A DNA stretch of 64,000 bases from Lonsdalea iberica (GTDB taxonomy: Bacteria > Pseudomonadota > Gammaproteobacteria > Enterobacterales > Enterobacteriaceae): the NCBI RefSeq assembly GCF_002111585.1, contig NZ_LUTP01000012.1, forward strand, positions 38,379 to 102,378, in the 5' to 3' direction. The notes under the pieces were generated by a model. The model was not told the DNA's origin and searched no databases. It saw nothing but the letters and a program-made list of their open reading frames with translations. The translations under genes and the position numbers were made by a program. Numbering within the stretch: position 1 is the first letter of the stretch; every line of letters begins with the position of its first letter. Shown here piece after piece: positions 31,877 to 44,856 of the stretch.

Positions 31877-32140
31877 ATGTACAAAGAGAAAATAGCCTTT
31901 GCCCACTTTGCTGGTCGACGCACTGATTTTGGTCATCGGCGCCTGCAGCGTGGGGGCATCGTCAATGACTACAGCGTGTTTATTGTTGGATTTGATGGAG
32001 GATACCGTGTTGATCGAGGTACAGACGAAGATACTGACTTACTTTGTTTTGACGATATGATTGCCGAGGAAAAATGTATCGAAAAGATACCTTTGATGTG
32101 GGTAGGCCGGAGTAAAAACACAGGGCAGTTCTACCGTTAA
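31877..32140 (+). pseudogene. DUF943 gene copy lacking its N-terminal half
   Basis: The last 59 residues (from about 31961) match the next gene: VNDYSVFIVGFDGGYRVD, then DLLCFDDM, CI-K-PLM-VG-S-NTGQFY. The N-terminal membrane anchor and the middle KxxxxWWxxxKDMxKEKYGIP block are absent. The 28 preceding residues are unrelated and no missing part is seen in other frames, so this is a truncation, not a frameshift. A 5'-deleted duplicate of the adjacent gene is most likely. A short alternative protein is possible but unsupported. Confidence 0.75.
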
Positions 32141-32185
32141 ATACTCCTTATAGACAAGCCCCTATTGAAAATGCAGGGAAACAAT

Positions 32186-32578
32186 ATGAACAAGCGAATC
32201 ATAGCTGGCGTTATCGCGGCCGCAGCCGGTGGTTATTTACTCTGGCAGTACCTAACTCCCGTGGAAATCGTAGCCGTGCATGATGGCGACATCGTACTAG
32301 TCAAACATTTTCCACACCTAAAAAAGCGCCAGATTGCCTGGTGGGAAGCCCACAAGGACATGATGAAGGAGAAATATGGTATTCCTCATAAGCTGAGTGA
32401 TGGGGATTATCGCGTTTATATTCAGGACTTCGGTGATGGCTATCAAATAGACGGAAATAGAGAAGAAGATAATGATTTGTTGTGCTTTGACGACATGAAA
32501 ACGGAAGCCGCATGTATACACAAAGCGCCCCTAATGACCGTGGGTAGTAGCCAAAATACAGGGCAGTTTTATTGGTAG
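32186..32578 (+). CDS. DUF943 family membrane-anchored protein
   Basis: A 130-residue protein starting at the ATG (32186) that follows AGGGA; an upstream ATG and TTG are less well placed. One N-terminal membrane segment (about 4-21) precedes PVEIVAVHDGDIVLVKHFPHLKKRQIAWWEAHKDMMKEKYGIP and YRVYIQDFGDGYQID, with DLLCFDDM, PLMTVGSSQNTGQFYW at the end. These are hallmarks of DUF943, a family often found in tandem copies in Serratia, Yersinia and Pectobacterium. Its function is unknown. It probably faces the periplasm; two conserved Cys could pair. Confidence 0.85.
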   Translation: MNKRIIAGVIAAAAGGYLLWQYLTPVEIVAVHDGDIVLVKHFPHLKKRQIAWWEAHKDMMKEKYGIPHKLSDGDYRVYIQDFGDGYQIDGNREEDNDLLCFDDMKTEAACIHKAPLMTVGSSQNTGQFYW

Positions 32579-33175
32579 ATAAGACTCAGGGGGAAGCCAC
32601 GTTGAGTAAGCGTCCGTGGGAAATAGTGTGAATGAACCACGTCGCAAAAAGCCCCAATATCCACAATCTGCGCAGTCATTGCAGACGATGGCCGCGTCAA
32701 GCTTCCCTCAATCTGCTTTGTTTTTTTTACTTTTGCACTGTCGCCGCCCTACCCCGTCATTACGGATGAACGCCTGTTGTAGAATTCCAAACATGTCATT
32801 TCACGCAAGGTTTGCGGGACGCTTCCCGCTTTTAGCGGTGTCCGTTTGCAGGTCGCTGAGCTAGTATAGCGCTCAATAAAGGTCGCAATATCCGTTGTCG
32901 CCGATGCTTTTTTAGCCTGCTATTTCCTTTCGAGTCAACGGGGATCTGGTCTGAAGGCTCATCACTTTGCTGGCCTTGTGCGAGAACGTTTTGTTGAGCT
33001 GTTTTCCTGTCGAACGCGCTCCGCTATGATGGCCCGCAGATAAATAGGCAGACGTCGCTTTCCGACTTCGAGACGAACACGTTCAGCAGAACGCTGCGAT
33101 CCACCAGTGATGCCCTACAAGAACAACAAAAAATCACAATCGAACGTAAATCCAATGGATTATGAAAATAACCGC
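32579..33175. other. Gap upstream of mutS (no gene seen)
   Basis: About 600 bp with one 82-codon plus-strand frame (32616-32864) of unlikely composition. The mutS promoter must lie here but no strong sigma-70 match was picked out. The mutS frame is open back to 33107. Confidence 0.5.
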
Positions 33176-35734
33176 ATGAAAACCACCGACAACCTCGATA
33201 GCCACACCCCCATGATGCAGCAGTACCTGAGGCTGAAAGCAGAACATCCGGAAATCCTGTTGTTCTACCGCATGGGCGATTTTTACGAGCTGTTCTACGA
33301 TGACGCCAAGCGGGCATCGCAGCTGCTGGATATTTCATTAACTAAACGCGGTGCCTCGGCGGGAGAGCCTATCCCGATGGCGGGCGTTCCCCATCATGCG
33401 GTGGAAAACTATCTGGCCCGGCTGGTGCAACTGGGCGAGTCCGTCGCCATCTGCGAACAGATTGGCGACCCTGCGTTGAGTAAAGGGCCGGTAGAGCGCA
33501 AAGTTGTGCGCATCGTGACGCCGGGCACCATCAGCGACGAGGCGCTGCTTGAGGAGCGTCAGGACAACCTGCTGGCGGCGATCTGGCAGGACGGTCGCGG
33601 ATTCGGTTATGCCACGCTGGACATCAGCTCAGGGCGTTTTCGACTGGCGGAACCCGCCGATTCAGAAAGCATGGCCGCCGAACTGCAGCGCACCAATCCA
33701 GCTGAATTGCTCTATCCCGAAACGTTTGAATTGATGTCCCTGATTGAGCATCGCAACGGTCTACGCCGCCGCCCCCTGTGGGAGTTTGAACTGGATACAG
33801 CGCGTCAGCAGCTGAATCTGCAGTTTGGTACGCGCGACCTGACGGGTTTTGGCGTCGAACAGGCCAAGCTCGGACTGCGCGCCGCCGGATGCTTGCTGCA
33901 ATACGCCAAAGATACGCAGCGCACTTCGCTGCCGCATATTCGGGGCATCACCATGGAGCGTCAGCAGGACGGCATTATTATGGATGCCGCGACGCGACGT
34001 AATCTCGAACTGACGCAGAACCTATCCGGCGGCCCTGAGAATACGCTGGCGGCCGTGTTGGACTGCACCGTGACGCCGATGGGCAGCCGGATGCTGAAAC
34101 GTTGGGTGCACATGCCAAGCCGCAATGTTCAGACGCTAACGCAGCGTCAGCAGGCCATCGGCGCGTTGCAGGATTTGGCCGTGGAATTGCAGCCTTTTCT
34201 GCGTCAGGTCGGCGATCTGGAACGTATTCTGGCGCGATTGGCGCTGCGCACGGCGCGTCCGCGCGATCTGGCGAGAATGCGCCATGCTTTCCATCAGCTG
34301 CCGGACATTCATGCCCTGCTGTCATCGATCGATGCCGATGCGATTCAGCGTCTTGCCAGCCAGATAGGGCAGTTCGACGAACTGCGGGATTTGCTGGAAC
34401 GCGCGGTGGTGGAAGCGCCGCCGGTTCTGGTACGGGACGGCGGCGTTATCGCTGCCGGCTACAACGAAGAGCTGGACGAGTGGCGCAGCCTTGCCGCAGG
34501 CGCCACCGACTACTTGGACAAGTTGGAAATCCGTGAACGCGAAAAGCTCGGTATTGATACGCTGAAAGTCGGCTTCAACGGCGTGCACGGCTATTTCATC
34601 CAGGTTAGCCGCGGTCAAAGCCATTTGGTGCCGATGCACTACGTGCGCCGTCAAACGCTGAAAAACGCCGAGCGCTATATCATCCCCGAGCTGAAAGAGT
34701 ACGAAGACAAGGTGCTCACCTCTAAAAGCAAGGCGCTGGCGCTGGAGAAAGCGCTGTACGACCAGCTGTTTGACATCCTGCTCCCCCATCTTGCGGAGCT
34801 GCAGCAAAGCGCCAGCGCGCTGGCGGAACTGGACGTACTGAGCAACCTGGCGGAGCGCGCGGACACGCTTAACTATGTCTGCCCGACGCTAAGCGATCGT
34901 CCCGGCATCAAGATCACCGGCGGCCGTCACCCCGTCGTAGAGCAGGTGCTCAGCGAGCCGTTTATTGCCAACCCGCTGTCGCTGTCCCCACAGCGCCGCC
35001 TGCTGATCATCACCGGTCCGAATATGGGCGGGAAAAGCACCTACATGCGTCAGGCGGCATTGATCGTACTGATGGCCCATATCGGCAGCTATGTACCGGC
35101 TGAGCAGGCCGTCATCGGCCCGGTCGACCGTATCTTCACCCGCGTCGGCGCCGCGGACGATCTGGCGTCAGGGCGCTCCACCTTCATGGTCGAAATGACG
35201 GAGACCGCCAATATTTTGCATAACGCGACGGAACACAGTCTGGTGCTAATGGATGAGATCGGCCGAGGTACGTCAACCTACGACGGCCTATCGCTGGCCT
35301 GGTCGTGCGCGGAAACGTTGGCAAACAAGATCAAGGCGATGACACTGTTCGCCACCCACTACTTCGAGCTGACTAATCTGCCGGAGAAAATGGAAGGCGT
35401 CGTCAATGTCCATCTGGATGCCCTGGAGCATGGCGATACCATCGCCTTCATGCACAGCGTGCAGGACGGGGCCGCCAGCAAGAGCTACGGACTGGCGGTA
35501 GCGGCGCTGGCCGGGGTGCCGAAGGACGTGATCAAACGCGCGCGTCAAAAACTGAAAGAGCTGGAAACGCTGTCTAATAACGCGTCGAGCAGCCACATCG
35601 ACGGGGCGCAGTTGATGCTGTTGGCTCCCGAGGAGTCGCCTGCCGCGATTGAAGCGCTGGAAACGCTCGACCCGGATATGCTCACGCCCCGTCAGGCGCT
35701 TGACTGGCTCTATCAGTTAAAAAAGATGCTGTAA
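33176..35734 (+). CDS. mutS: DNA mismatch repair protein MutS
   Basis: MutS recognises mispairs and short loops and starts MutL/MutH-directed repair. From the ATG at 33176 ([40 protein letters not shown]) the product has 852 residues, against 853 in E. coli. The mismatch-probing Phe-x-Glu lies in [10 protein letters not shown]. The ATPase has Walker [15 protein letters not shown], Walker [17 protein letters not shown] and the dimer motif FATHYFEL. The frame is open to a GTG at 33107; starts at 33110 and 33155 are possible, but none has a strong Shine-Dalgarno. It is not beside rpoS as in E. coli. Confidence 0.96.
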   Translation: MKTTDNLDSHTPMMQQYLRLKAEHPEILLFYRMGDFYELFYDDAKRASQLLDISLTKRGASAGEPIPMAGVPHHAVENYLARLVQLGESVAICEQIGDPALSKGPVERKVVRIVTPGTISDEALLEERQDNLLAAIWQDGRGFGYATLDISSGRFRLAEPADSESMAAELQRTNPAELLYPETFELMSLIEHRNGLRRRPLWEFELDTARQQLNLQFGTRDLTGFGVEQAKLGLRAAGCLLQYAKDTQRTSLPHIRGITMERQQDGIIMDAATRRNLELTQNLSGGPENTLAAVLDCTVTPMGSRMLKRWVHMPSRNVQTLTQRQQAIGALQDLAVELQPFLRQVGDLERILARLALRTARPRDLARMRHAFHQLPDIHALLSSIDADAIQRLASQIGQFDELRDLLERAVVEAPPVLVRDGGVIAAGYNEELDEWRSLAAGATDYLDKLEIREREKLGIDTLKVGFNGVHGYFIQVSRGQSHLVPMHYVRRQTLKNAERYIIPELKEYEDKVLTSKSKALALEKALYDQLFDILLPHLAELQQSASALAELDVLSNLAERADTLNYVCPTLSDRPGIKITGGRHPVVEQVLSEPFIANPLSLSPQRRLLIITGPNMGGKSTYMRQAALIVLMAHIGSYVPAEQAVIGPVDRIFTRVGAADDLASGRSTFMVEMTETANILHNATEHSLVLMDEIGRGTSTYDGLSLAWSCAETLANKIKAMTLFATHYFELTNLPEKMEGVVNVHLDALEHGDTIAFMHSVQDGAASKSYGLAVAALAGVPKDVIKRARQKLKELETLSNNASSSHIDGAQLMLLAPEESPAAIEALETLDPDMLTPRQALDWLYQLKKML

Positions 35735-36093
35735 ATCGAAGAAAAAACGCAGTACGGCCGTCGCATGGCGGCCGTGACTATTCTCCGCCTATCCCAACGT
35801 CGCCCGCTGATTCATTGACGCCCTGTTTTCATCCCCGCCCCGTCCTCCTTCAGAACTCAGGCCAGCGAACCCTTTTTGCGAGTCATACGGGGAAAACAAA
35901 CCCGCCAGTTCAGGAAATTGCTATGTGGGGAAAGCTCTGACGTAGAAAATAGGGGATGTCTCAGCGCAAGATGAAGCCGACGACGGGGGCTGTCTTGAGC
36001 GCTGGAAAACGAAGTTATCTCACCCTCGGTTTACTCCCCTGTTGGCATTTGATGCGGGGCGAGCGATAAGACTGGCGCGTCTCCGCTCCGATA
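35735..36093. other. Gap between convergent mutS and nlpE-like gene
   Basis: About 360 bp without a coding frame. A 7-bp hairpin (ACGGCCG 35754-35760 with CGGCCGT 35769-35775) lies 20 bp after the mutS stop but has no T run. Nothing else was recognised. Confidence 0.55.
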
Positions 36094-36486
36094 TTATGCA
36101 GGATTAACGGCAAACAGGCGGTATTGCTGAGAGGAGCGCAACGGGCGGCCGTTATCATCTAGTACCGTCAAATCATCATTTTTCGCCAAAAAATAACGCT
36201 TGCTCCCGTGGGAGTTTGTGAGCACCAGTTTATCCGCGGTGCGTTGCCATTGCCCTTTCTCTAGCCGGCGCAGGGGATGCCCTCCGCCATCAGCCACATG
36301 CGTCTTCAGAACGAAGCTACCGTCGGCGTCAAGATACAGCGCAATAGTCCGGCTATCGGGTAACGATCCCCGATAATGCTGCGCCATCGGCTGCAGCGAC
36401 TCAGACTGAACGGCCGGATGAGAATGGCAGCCGATGAGCCCCGACAGACCGAACATCAAGACACTGCTGATGATCAGCTTATGCAT
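36094..36486 (-). CDS. Short NlpE-like lipoprotein (N-terminal domain only, no redox cysteines)
   Basis: A 130-residue predicted outer-membrane lipoprotein. The signal peptide ends in the lipobox LIGC (Cys at about 20). The rest follows the N-terminal domain of NlpE: YRGSLPDSRTIALYLDADGSFVLK ... GQWQRTADKLVLTNSHGSKRYF ... LDDNGRPL. E. coli NlpE has a CxxC at the SLPCADC position, where this protein has PDSRT, and a second (OB) domain that is missing here. The only Cys is the lipid anchor. It lies next to yaeQ, where nlpE sits in E. coli. Sensing through Cpx by disulfide state would be lost. Confidence 0.78.
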   Translation of the reverse strand: MHKLIISSVLMFGLSGLIGCHSHPAVQSESLQPMAQHYRGSLPDSRTIALYLDADGSFVLKTHVADGGGHPLRRLEKGQWQRTADKLVLTNSHGSKRYFLAKNDDLTVLDDNGRPLRSSQQYRLFAVNPA

Positions 36487-36636
36487 CATAATCTCCCTGC
36501 TTTTCTGCGCATCTATCGCTACGAGCGAGGTCTGTTTCGCATGCGTTAAACGTGACTGCGACCCTCGACACAGCCACCCGTTTAGCGCAGAAACGAAGGA
36601 AAGGATGGCCTGATTGAATAGCGATCATCCCTATTG

Positions 36637-37179
36637 CTACGCAATTTTCCAGTCATCAAAAACGACTTCCAGATGATTCTGAGCGTCCGATAACCAGATG
36701 GTGCCTTCCTGCAAGGTAGCCTGCAGCGACATGTTACGCCCGACCAGAGTGGTCATCTGCATCAGCTGTTTATCATCCAGAAAACGCACCGTCAGGTTGG
36801 AAAGCTGCGCCGTTTTATCCGCCATCGTTTGCCACCAGACTCGCGCCGCGCGCTCGTTGTAGGCATATAACACCACCTCGCGCGACAAGCTGCATGCTTT
36901 CTTTAGACGCTTTTCATCCGGCAATCCCAGTTCGATCCACAGCTCAATCTGCTGATCGTCACTGTGCCGCCAGATTTCAGGTTCGTTGTCGGCACACAGT
37001 CCTTTCGTAAACCGTAATGTCTCGTCGGCGTGGCAAATCCACGCCAGCAGCCGCAGCATCATTCGCTGATCGGTTTCGGAAGGATGCTGCGCTATCGTCA
37101 GTGCGGCATCGTGAAAAAAATGGCGGTCCATATCGGCAATATTGACTGCCGCTTTGTACACCGTTGCTTTTAACGCCAT
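36637..37179 (-). CDS. yaeQ: YaeQ family protein
   Basis: A 180-residue protein (E. coli 181) beginning [20 protein letters not shown]. The conserved [43 protein letters not shown] and [13 protein letters not shown] blocks are present. The family has a PD-(D/E)XK nuclease-like fold and was once reported to compensate for RfaH loss; its real role is unknown. In E. coli arfB and nlpE follow it. Here only 150 bp separate it from the nlpE-like gene, with no arfB. Confidence 0.95.
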   Translation of the reverse strand: MALKATVYKAAVNIADMDRHFFHDAALTIAQHPSETDQRMMLRLLAWICHADETLRFTKGLCADNEPEIWRHSDDQQIELWIELGLPDEKRLKKACSLSREVVLYAYNERAARVWWQTMADKTAQLSNLTVRFLDDKQLMQMTTLVGRNMSLQATLQEGTIWLSDAQNHLEVVFDDWKIA

Positions 37180-37390
37180 GTTTCACCTCTTGGTTGGGGC
37201 CGACAGTGTACTGGAGAACCGTCGTGCCTCACACCCCGGCGTTGGTCTTACACCTCGGGCATAATACTGATAACCGGTCAATGCCTATGCTATAGTCGGC
37301 TGGCAAGATAGCATTCATTTTCTTCTTAGGCTTACCACCTCCGGTGACGTCATTATGAAGGCTACCAAGCTGGCTCTTAGGGAGGGTATA

Positions 37391-37591
37391 GTGCAAAAAT
37401 ACGGTGAATTAGTACGTCGTCTCTATGCAGAGATCGCCAGCGGTGACCTGGGTTATCTACCCGATGCACTGGGTTGTGTATTGAAAACCCTGGACGAAAT
37501 TGCCCTAAACGGCGATTTACCGTCCTCAGTCAGGGAACAGGCGGCCTATGCCGCCGCTAACTTATTGGTGAGCGATTATGTCAATGAGTAA
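37391..37591 (+). CDS. yaeP: YaeP family small protein
   Basis: A 66-residue protein, exactly the E. coli length, from a GTG at 37391 that follows GGAGG. The start matches the family ([32 protein letters not shown]), and the end is the invariant [16 protein letters not shown]. An upstream ATG at 37355 would add 12 residues without homology. Function is unknown. It overlaps rof by 14 nt and is probably translationally coupled with it. Confidence 0.93.
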   Translation: MQKYGELVRRLYAEIASGDLGYLPDALGCVLKTLDEIALNGDLPSSVREQAAYAAANLLVSDYVNE

Positions 37592-37838
37592 TGAATATCA
37601 ACCCATCAATTGTGATGATTACGACAATCTTGAAGCCACCTGCCAACAGCACCTGACGTTGACGGTGGAACTGCGTAACGGTGAAGTCGTGTCCGGCAAA
37701 GCCTCTGACATCATCTCACGCAAGCACGTCGAATATCTGCTGCTTGATGATGCGGGCGATGTCAGAGAAGTTCGGCTTGACCATATCCTCAGCTTCAGCC
37801 ATCCCGAAATAGGTAAAATCCTGGTTAGCGAACCCTGA
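37578..37838 (+). CDS. rof: Rof, Rho-binding antiterminator
   Basis: Rof (YaeO) binds the primary RNA site of Rho and inhibits Rho-dependent termination. The product has 86 residues, or 84 from the second ATG (37584), which corresponds to the E. coli start. The sequence [24 protein letters not shown] and [20 protein letters not shown] ... FSHPEIG is characteristic. It follows yaeP with a 14-nt overlap and converges on tilS. Confidence 0.95.
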   Translation: MSMSNEYQPINCDDYDNLEATCQQHLTLTVELRNGEVVSGKASDIISRKHVEYLLLDDAGDVREVRLDHILSFSHPEIGKILVSEP

Positions 37839-37902
37839 CCGAACTTTTTCCTGCCAATTTAAACGGACAACCTGGTTGTCCGTTTTCACTTCAAAAACCC
37901 TA

Positions 37903-39243
37903 TTACGGCAGAGAAGCAGGATGCCAGGCAATACGCCAGGCCGTGTCTTCCGACTCGGGACGCCCTTCACGCGTGACAAACGTTCCCACCGCCGCAATAA
38001 GCTGTTCGCCGTAGAAGATCAACGGTGTCCGCTCCCTCAACCAGGGCGCAATCCCTAGCTCCTGCCACAGTTTTTTTATCTGGCGCCCGTGTTCGCGCCC
38101 GACGATATGAAATTTTCCCTGCGCATGAAAGCGAACGGTTACTGCTTCGTCGGGATACGGACGGCGCACCGCAATCCCCTGAGCCCCCAAGACCAGCGAT
38201 CCCAGCCCTGAGGGAAGCGCCAAAGGCGCTGACGGCGGGTCCCAAGTCAAAACGGCCTCTCGGAGCGACGCACACAGCGGCAAAACATATAAACAATCGC
38301 GAAAACGTCTAATCTGCCACTGTCCCAGCATCAACTGCGGTTCCGCGTCCCGCCGACAGAGTGCCACCTCCTGCCACAACCGCTGTAGCTGCTCCTGCGA
38401 AGGCATCCGCACACCCTCAGCCGCCAGCCAACGCCGCAACAGTGCGGAGCGCCGCTGCGGGCTGAAAGAGTCGAGATCCGTAATCGACAATCCGCCGTCA
38501 GAGCGGCGAAGCGATTGCAGTGACTCGGCCAGCAACTCATCCAGCAGTTGCTCTTGTTCCGCGCAGAGCTTGGCGCTACGTGAGACCGCCGTCGGAAAAT
38601 GAGGCCAACGCTGCGTCAAAACGGGTAAAACGTGGCGACGCAGGAAATTGCGATCAAAGCGATCGTCGCTATTGCTGTCGTCTTCGATCCATTTCAGGCC
38701 GTGATACGCCGCATACTCGGCAAGTTGAGCGCGGCTACAGTTCAGCAACGGTCGTAAAAGAGTCCGCTCGCCGAACGGTGTCGACGATGCCATCGCCGAC
38801 AGGCCCGCGGGGCCACTGCCCCGTTTGAGTGCCAGCAGGAAAGTTTCACTCTGATCGTTGAGATGCTGCGCCGTCAGCAGCGCTTCTTCCGGGGATAGAT
38901 GTTGGCGAATGGCCTGATAGCGCGCCTCGCGGGCCGCCGCTTCAATCCCCCCTTGCTGCGCCTCCACTTTCACCCGCAGAGTACTGAACGGGATATCCCA
39001 GGCGGCACACTGCCTCGCGCAGTGCAATGACCAGTTGTCGGCGAACTCACTAAGTCCGTGGTGGACATACGCCGCCCGCAGCAAAAACCCGCGCTGTTCG
39101 CGTAACGTCACCAGCAGATGGAGCAGCACGGTGGAGTCCAGCCCGCCGCTGTAGGCGAGCAGGTAGCGGTCGCCGGACGTCACCTGACGCTCGACCGCGT
39201 TTAATAGAACCTCATCAATACGAGCAGAGGCATTATCGTTCAT
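37903..39243 (-). CDS. tilS: tRNA(Ile)-lysidine synthetase
   Basis: TilS converts cytidine-34 of the CAU-anticodon tRNA(Ile) to lysidine so that it reads AUA; it is essential. The 446-residue product (E. coli 432) has the PP-loop SGGLDSTVLL, VHHGLS, and the tRNA-recognition blocks AQHLNDQSETFLLALKRGSGPAGLSAMA and IEDDSNSDDRFDRNFLR. The C-terminal domain ends FYGEQLIAAVGTFV. The ATG at 39243 overlaps the yaeR stop by 11 nt and is chosen by homology; the frame stays open 21 codons further upstream. Co-expressed with yaeR. Confidence 0.96.
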   Translation of the reverse strand: MNDNASARIDEVLLNAVERQVTSGDRYLLAYSGGLDSTVLLHLLVTLREQRGFLLRAAYVHHGLSEFADNWSLHCARQCAAWDIPFSTLRVKVEAQQGGIEAAAREARYQAIRQHLSPEEALLTAQHLNDQSETFLLALKRGSGPAGLSAMASSTPFGERTLLRPLLNCSRAQLAEYAAYHGLKWIEDDSNSDDRFDRNFLRRHVLPVLTQRWPHFPTAVSRSAKLCAEQEQLLDELLAESLQSLRRSDGGLSITDLDSFSPQRRSALLRRWLAAEGVRMPSQEQLQRLWQEVALCRRDAEPQLMLGQWQIRRFRDCLYVLPLCASLREAVLTWDPPSAPLALPSGLGSLVLGAQGIAVRRPYPDEAVTVRFHAQGKFHIVGREHGRQIKKLWQELGIAPWLRERTPLIFYGEQLIAAVGTFVTREGRPESEDTAWRIAWHPASLP

Positions 39244-39622
39244 ACAATTCCAACGGCAAATCATCCGGGTCGGCAAAGAAGGTGAAGCGTCGCCCGGTCT
39301 CTTCATCGATACGAATAGGCTCGCAGTTTACGCCCCTGCGGGCCAGCTCGCGGACCGATTGGTCGATATCATCCACGGCAAAGGCCAGATGTCTGAGCCC
39401 CTGAGCTTCGGGACGACTCACGCGCGAAGGCGCCCCCGGGAAAGAGAACAGCTCAATGACGTATTGGCCATTCAACGCCAAATCGCCCTTCCAGGAGTCT
39501 CTGGCGGCACGGTAAATCTCGTGCTGCAGGGTGAATCCCAGCAGGTCGCAGTAGAAGCGCTTACTCCGTTCGTAGTCAGATGCAATGATGGCAATATGAT
39601 GAATTCCTTGAAGTTTCAGCAT
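39233..39622 (-). CDS. yaeR: YaeR, VOC-family (glyoxalase-like) protein
   Basis: A 129-residue vicinal-oxygen-chelate protein, the E. coli YaeR length. Two beta-alpha-beta-beta-beta units carry the metal-ligand candidates: His in GIHHIAIIASDY, Glu in YVIELFSFP, His in LRHLAFAVDD and Glu in LPLELYER. The reaction is unknown; YaeR is sometimes called GloA2. Its 3' end overlaps tilS. In E. coli ldcC lies between accA and yaeR; here there is only a terminator. Confidence 0.93.
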   Translation of the reverse strand: MLKLQGIHHIAIIASDYERSKRFYCDLLGFTLQHEIYRAARDSWKGDLALNGQYVIELFSFPGAPSRVSRPEAQGLRHLAFAVDDIDQSVRELARRGVNCEPIRIDEETGRRFTFFADPDDLPLELYER

Positions 39623-39672
39623 AGCGATTCCCGGCAACCACGGTAAGAGGAAAGGATAAGGGCCATCATAAC

Positions 39673-39706
39673 AAAAAAGTCCGCGGTCATTGCTGACCAC
39701 GGACTT
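39673..39706. terminator. Bidirectional-type terminator between accA and yaeR
   Basis: A long stem (AGTCCGCGGTCA with TGACCACGGACT, one mismatch, loop TTGC) is flanked by six A and five T. It most likely ends the accA transcript. Confidence 0.88.
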
Positions 39707-39725
39707 TTTCAGACGGAGAGAACAA

Positions 39726-40685
39726 TCAGCAGTAGCCGTAGTTCATCAACCGCTGGTAACGACGATTCAACAGTTCCTGATCGCTGAACGCATCCAGCTC
39801 ACGCAGGTCGGCCAGCAGCTGAGATTTCAGCGATGCCGACATAGCGTCGACGTCGCGGTGTGCGGACCCCAGCGGTTCGGGGATCACCGTGTCGATCAAG
39901 CCCAGTTCTTTCAGACGCGGTGCGATAATGCCCATCGCTTCCGCGGCTAACGGCGCCTTGTCCGCGCTTTTCCACAGGATAGAGGCACAGCCCTCAGGGG
40001 AAATCACGGAGTAGGTGCTGAATTGCAGCATGTTGACCTTATCGCCCACGCCGATCGCCAGCGCGCCGCCGGAGCCACCTTCACCGATGACGGTGCAGAT
40101 GATGGGAACGCTCAATTCGGACATCTCACGCAGGTTACGGGCAATCGCTTCAGACTGGCCGCGTTCTTCCGCGCCCACACCCGGATAAGCGCCCGGAGTG
40201 TCGATGAAAGTGATGATCGGCATTTTGAAACGCTCGGCCATCTCCATCAAACGTAGCGCTTTGCGATAACCTTCCGGCGCCGGCATACCGAAGTTGCGGC
40301 GAATTTTTTCTTTGGTTTCACGGCCTTTCTGGTGGCCGATGACCATCATGGGACGGCCATCCAGACGCGCAATGCCCCCAACGATCGCTTTATCGTCAGC
40401 GTAGGCGCGGTCGCCTGCCAGCTCATCGAAATCGGTGAAAACGCGTTTGATATAGTCGAGCGTGTAAGGACGCTGAGGATGACGTGCCAGTTGAGCAACC
40501 TGCCATGCGCCCAGATCGGCGAAGATTTTACGCGTCAGTTCTACGCTTTTTTCGCGCAGACGCTTAACCTCTTCATCCAGGTTTATATCCAATTTTTCGT
40601 CTTGACGGCTGACGGCGGTCAAAGAGTCAATTTTCGCCTCCAACTCTGCAATCGGCTGCTCAAAATCAAGAAAATTCAGACTCAT
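39726..40685 (-). CDS. accA: Acetyl-CoA carboxylase carboxyltransferase subunit alpha
   Basis: AccA with AccD transfers the carboxyl group from biotin to acetyl-CoA, making malonyl-CoA for fatty-acid synthesis. The 319-residue product equals the E. coli length. It has [20 protein letters not shown], the crotonase-fold oxyanion block [23 protein letters not shown] and [15 protein letters not shown]. It lies 12 bp after dnaE, so co-transcription at the end of the lpx-dnaE cluster is likely. Confidence 0.98.
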   Translation of the reverse strand: MSLNFLDFEQPIAELEAKIDSLTAVSRQDEKLDINLDEEVKRLREKSVELTRKIFADLGAWQVAQLARHPQRPYTLDYIKRVFTDFDELAGDRAYADDKAIVGGIARLDGRPMMVIGHQKGRETKEKIRRNFGMPAPEGYRKALRLMEMAERFKMPIITFIDTPGAYPGVGAEERGQSEAIARNLREMSELSVPIICTVIGEGGSGGALAIGVGDKVNMLQFSTYSVISPEGCASILWKSADKAPLAAEAMGIIAPRLKELGLIDTVIPEPLGSAHRDVDAMSASLKSQLLADLRELDAFSDQELLNRRYQRLMNYGYC

Positions 40686-40697
40686 AGTAATCCTATA

Positions 40698-44180
<3,483 letters not shown>

Positions 44181-44259
44181 CTCCAGATCCCAGTATTGAT
44201 TAAATCGAATGTCGCCGGCGACTCATAGGTCCGCAGGCATCACATAATCTGTGCTGGCG

Positions 44260-44856
44260 TTACGCCAGCCCCAGCGCCCGTTTCACCGGAGCAAAACTGC
44301 GGCGATGATGATGCGTTGCGCCGTGCATCGCCAGTTTTTCCAGATGGTAAGCCGTGGGGTAACCTTTGTGCTTCGCAAAACCGTAATGCGGGAACAGCAA
44401 ATCCAGCGCTTCCATCTCGCGATCCCGCGTCACTTTCGCCAGGATGGACGCGGCGCTGATCTCCGGCACCCGGCTATCACCTTTGACGACCGCCAGTGAC
44501 GGCATTGGCAAGGCTGGGCAGCGGTTGCCGTCGATCAACACGTAGTCGGGCGTCAAAGACAGGGCAGCCACGGCACGCTGCATCGCCAGCATGGTGGCGT
44601 GCAGGATATTCAGACTATCGATTTCGTCCGGTTCTGCCCGGCCCAGGCTCCACGCCAGCGCTTTTTCTTTAATTTCATGATACAGCGCCTCGCGCCGTTT
44701 CGCGCTGAGCTTTTTGGAGTCGGCCAGACCGACGATTGGTCGGGCCGGATCGAGAATGACGGCGGCGGTCACGACAGCGCCCACTAGCGGGCCTCTTCCG
44801 ACCTCATCCACGCCGGCAATACAAGTTGCCTGCGGATAAACGAAAACATCATTCAT
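44260..44856 (-). CDS. rnhB: Ribonuclease HII
   Basis: RNase HII cuts at single ribonucleotides in DNA and at RNA-DNA hybrids. The 198-residue product equals the E. coli length. The catalytic acids are visible in [16 protein letters not shown] (Asp-Glu), [13 protein letters not shown] and [14 protein letters not shown]. Its start overlaps the lpxB stop by 4 nt, giving tight coupling. Confidence 0.97.
   Translation of the reverse strand: MNDVFVYPQATCIAGVDEVGRGPLVGAVVTAAVILDPARPIVGLADSKKLSAKRREALYHEIKEKALAWSLGRAEPDEIDSLNILHATMLAMQRAVAALSLTPDYVLIDGNRCPALPMPSLAVVKGDSRVPEISAASILAKVTRDREMEALDLLFPHYGFAKHKGYPTAYHLEKLAMHGATHHHRRSFAPVKRALGLA

Noticed and set aside
31697..31936. 79-codon minus-strand frame upstream of the DUF943 pair
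   Set aside because: Overlaps the truncated DUF943 copy, has no clear ribosome binding site and resembles no known family.
32616..32864. 82-codon plus-strand frame before mutS
   Set aside because: Unusual composition (Arg, Pro, Ser, Cys) and no homology or start signal.
20563..36093. Search for an integrase, IS, phage genes, tRNA or CRISPR in the accessory stretch
   Set aside because: None could be supported; no spaced direct repeats, transposase or integrase motifs or tRNA-like cloverleaf were seen.
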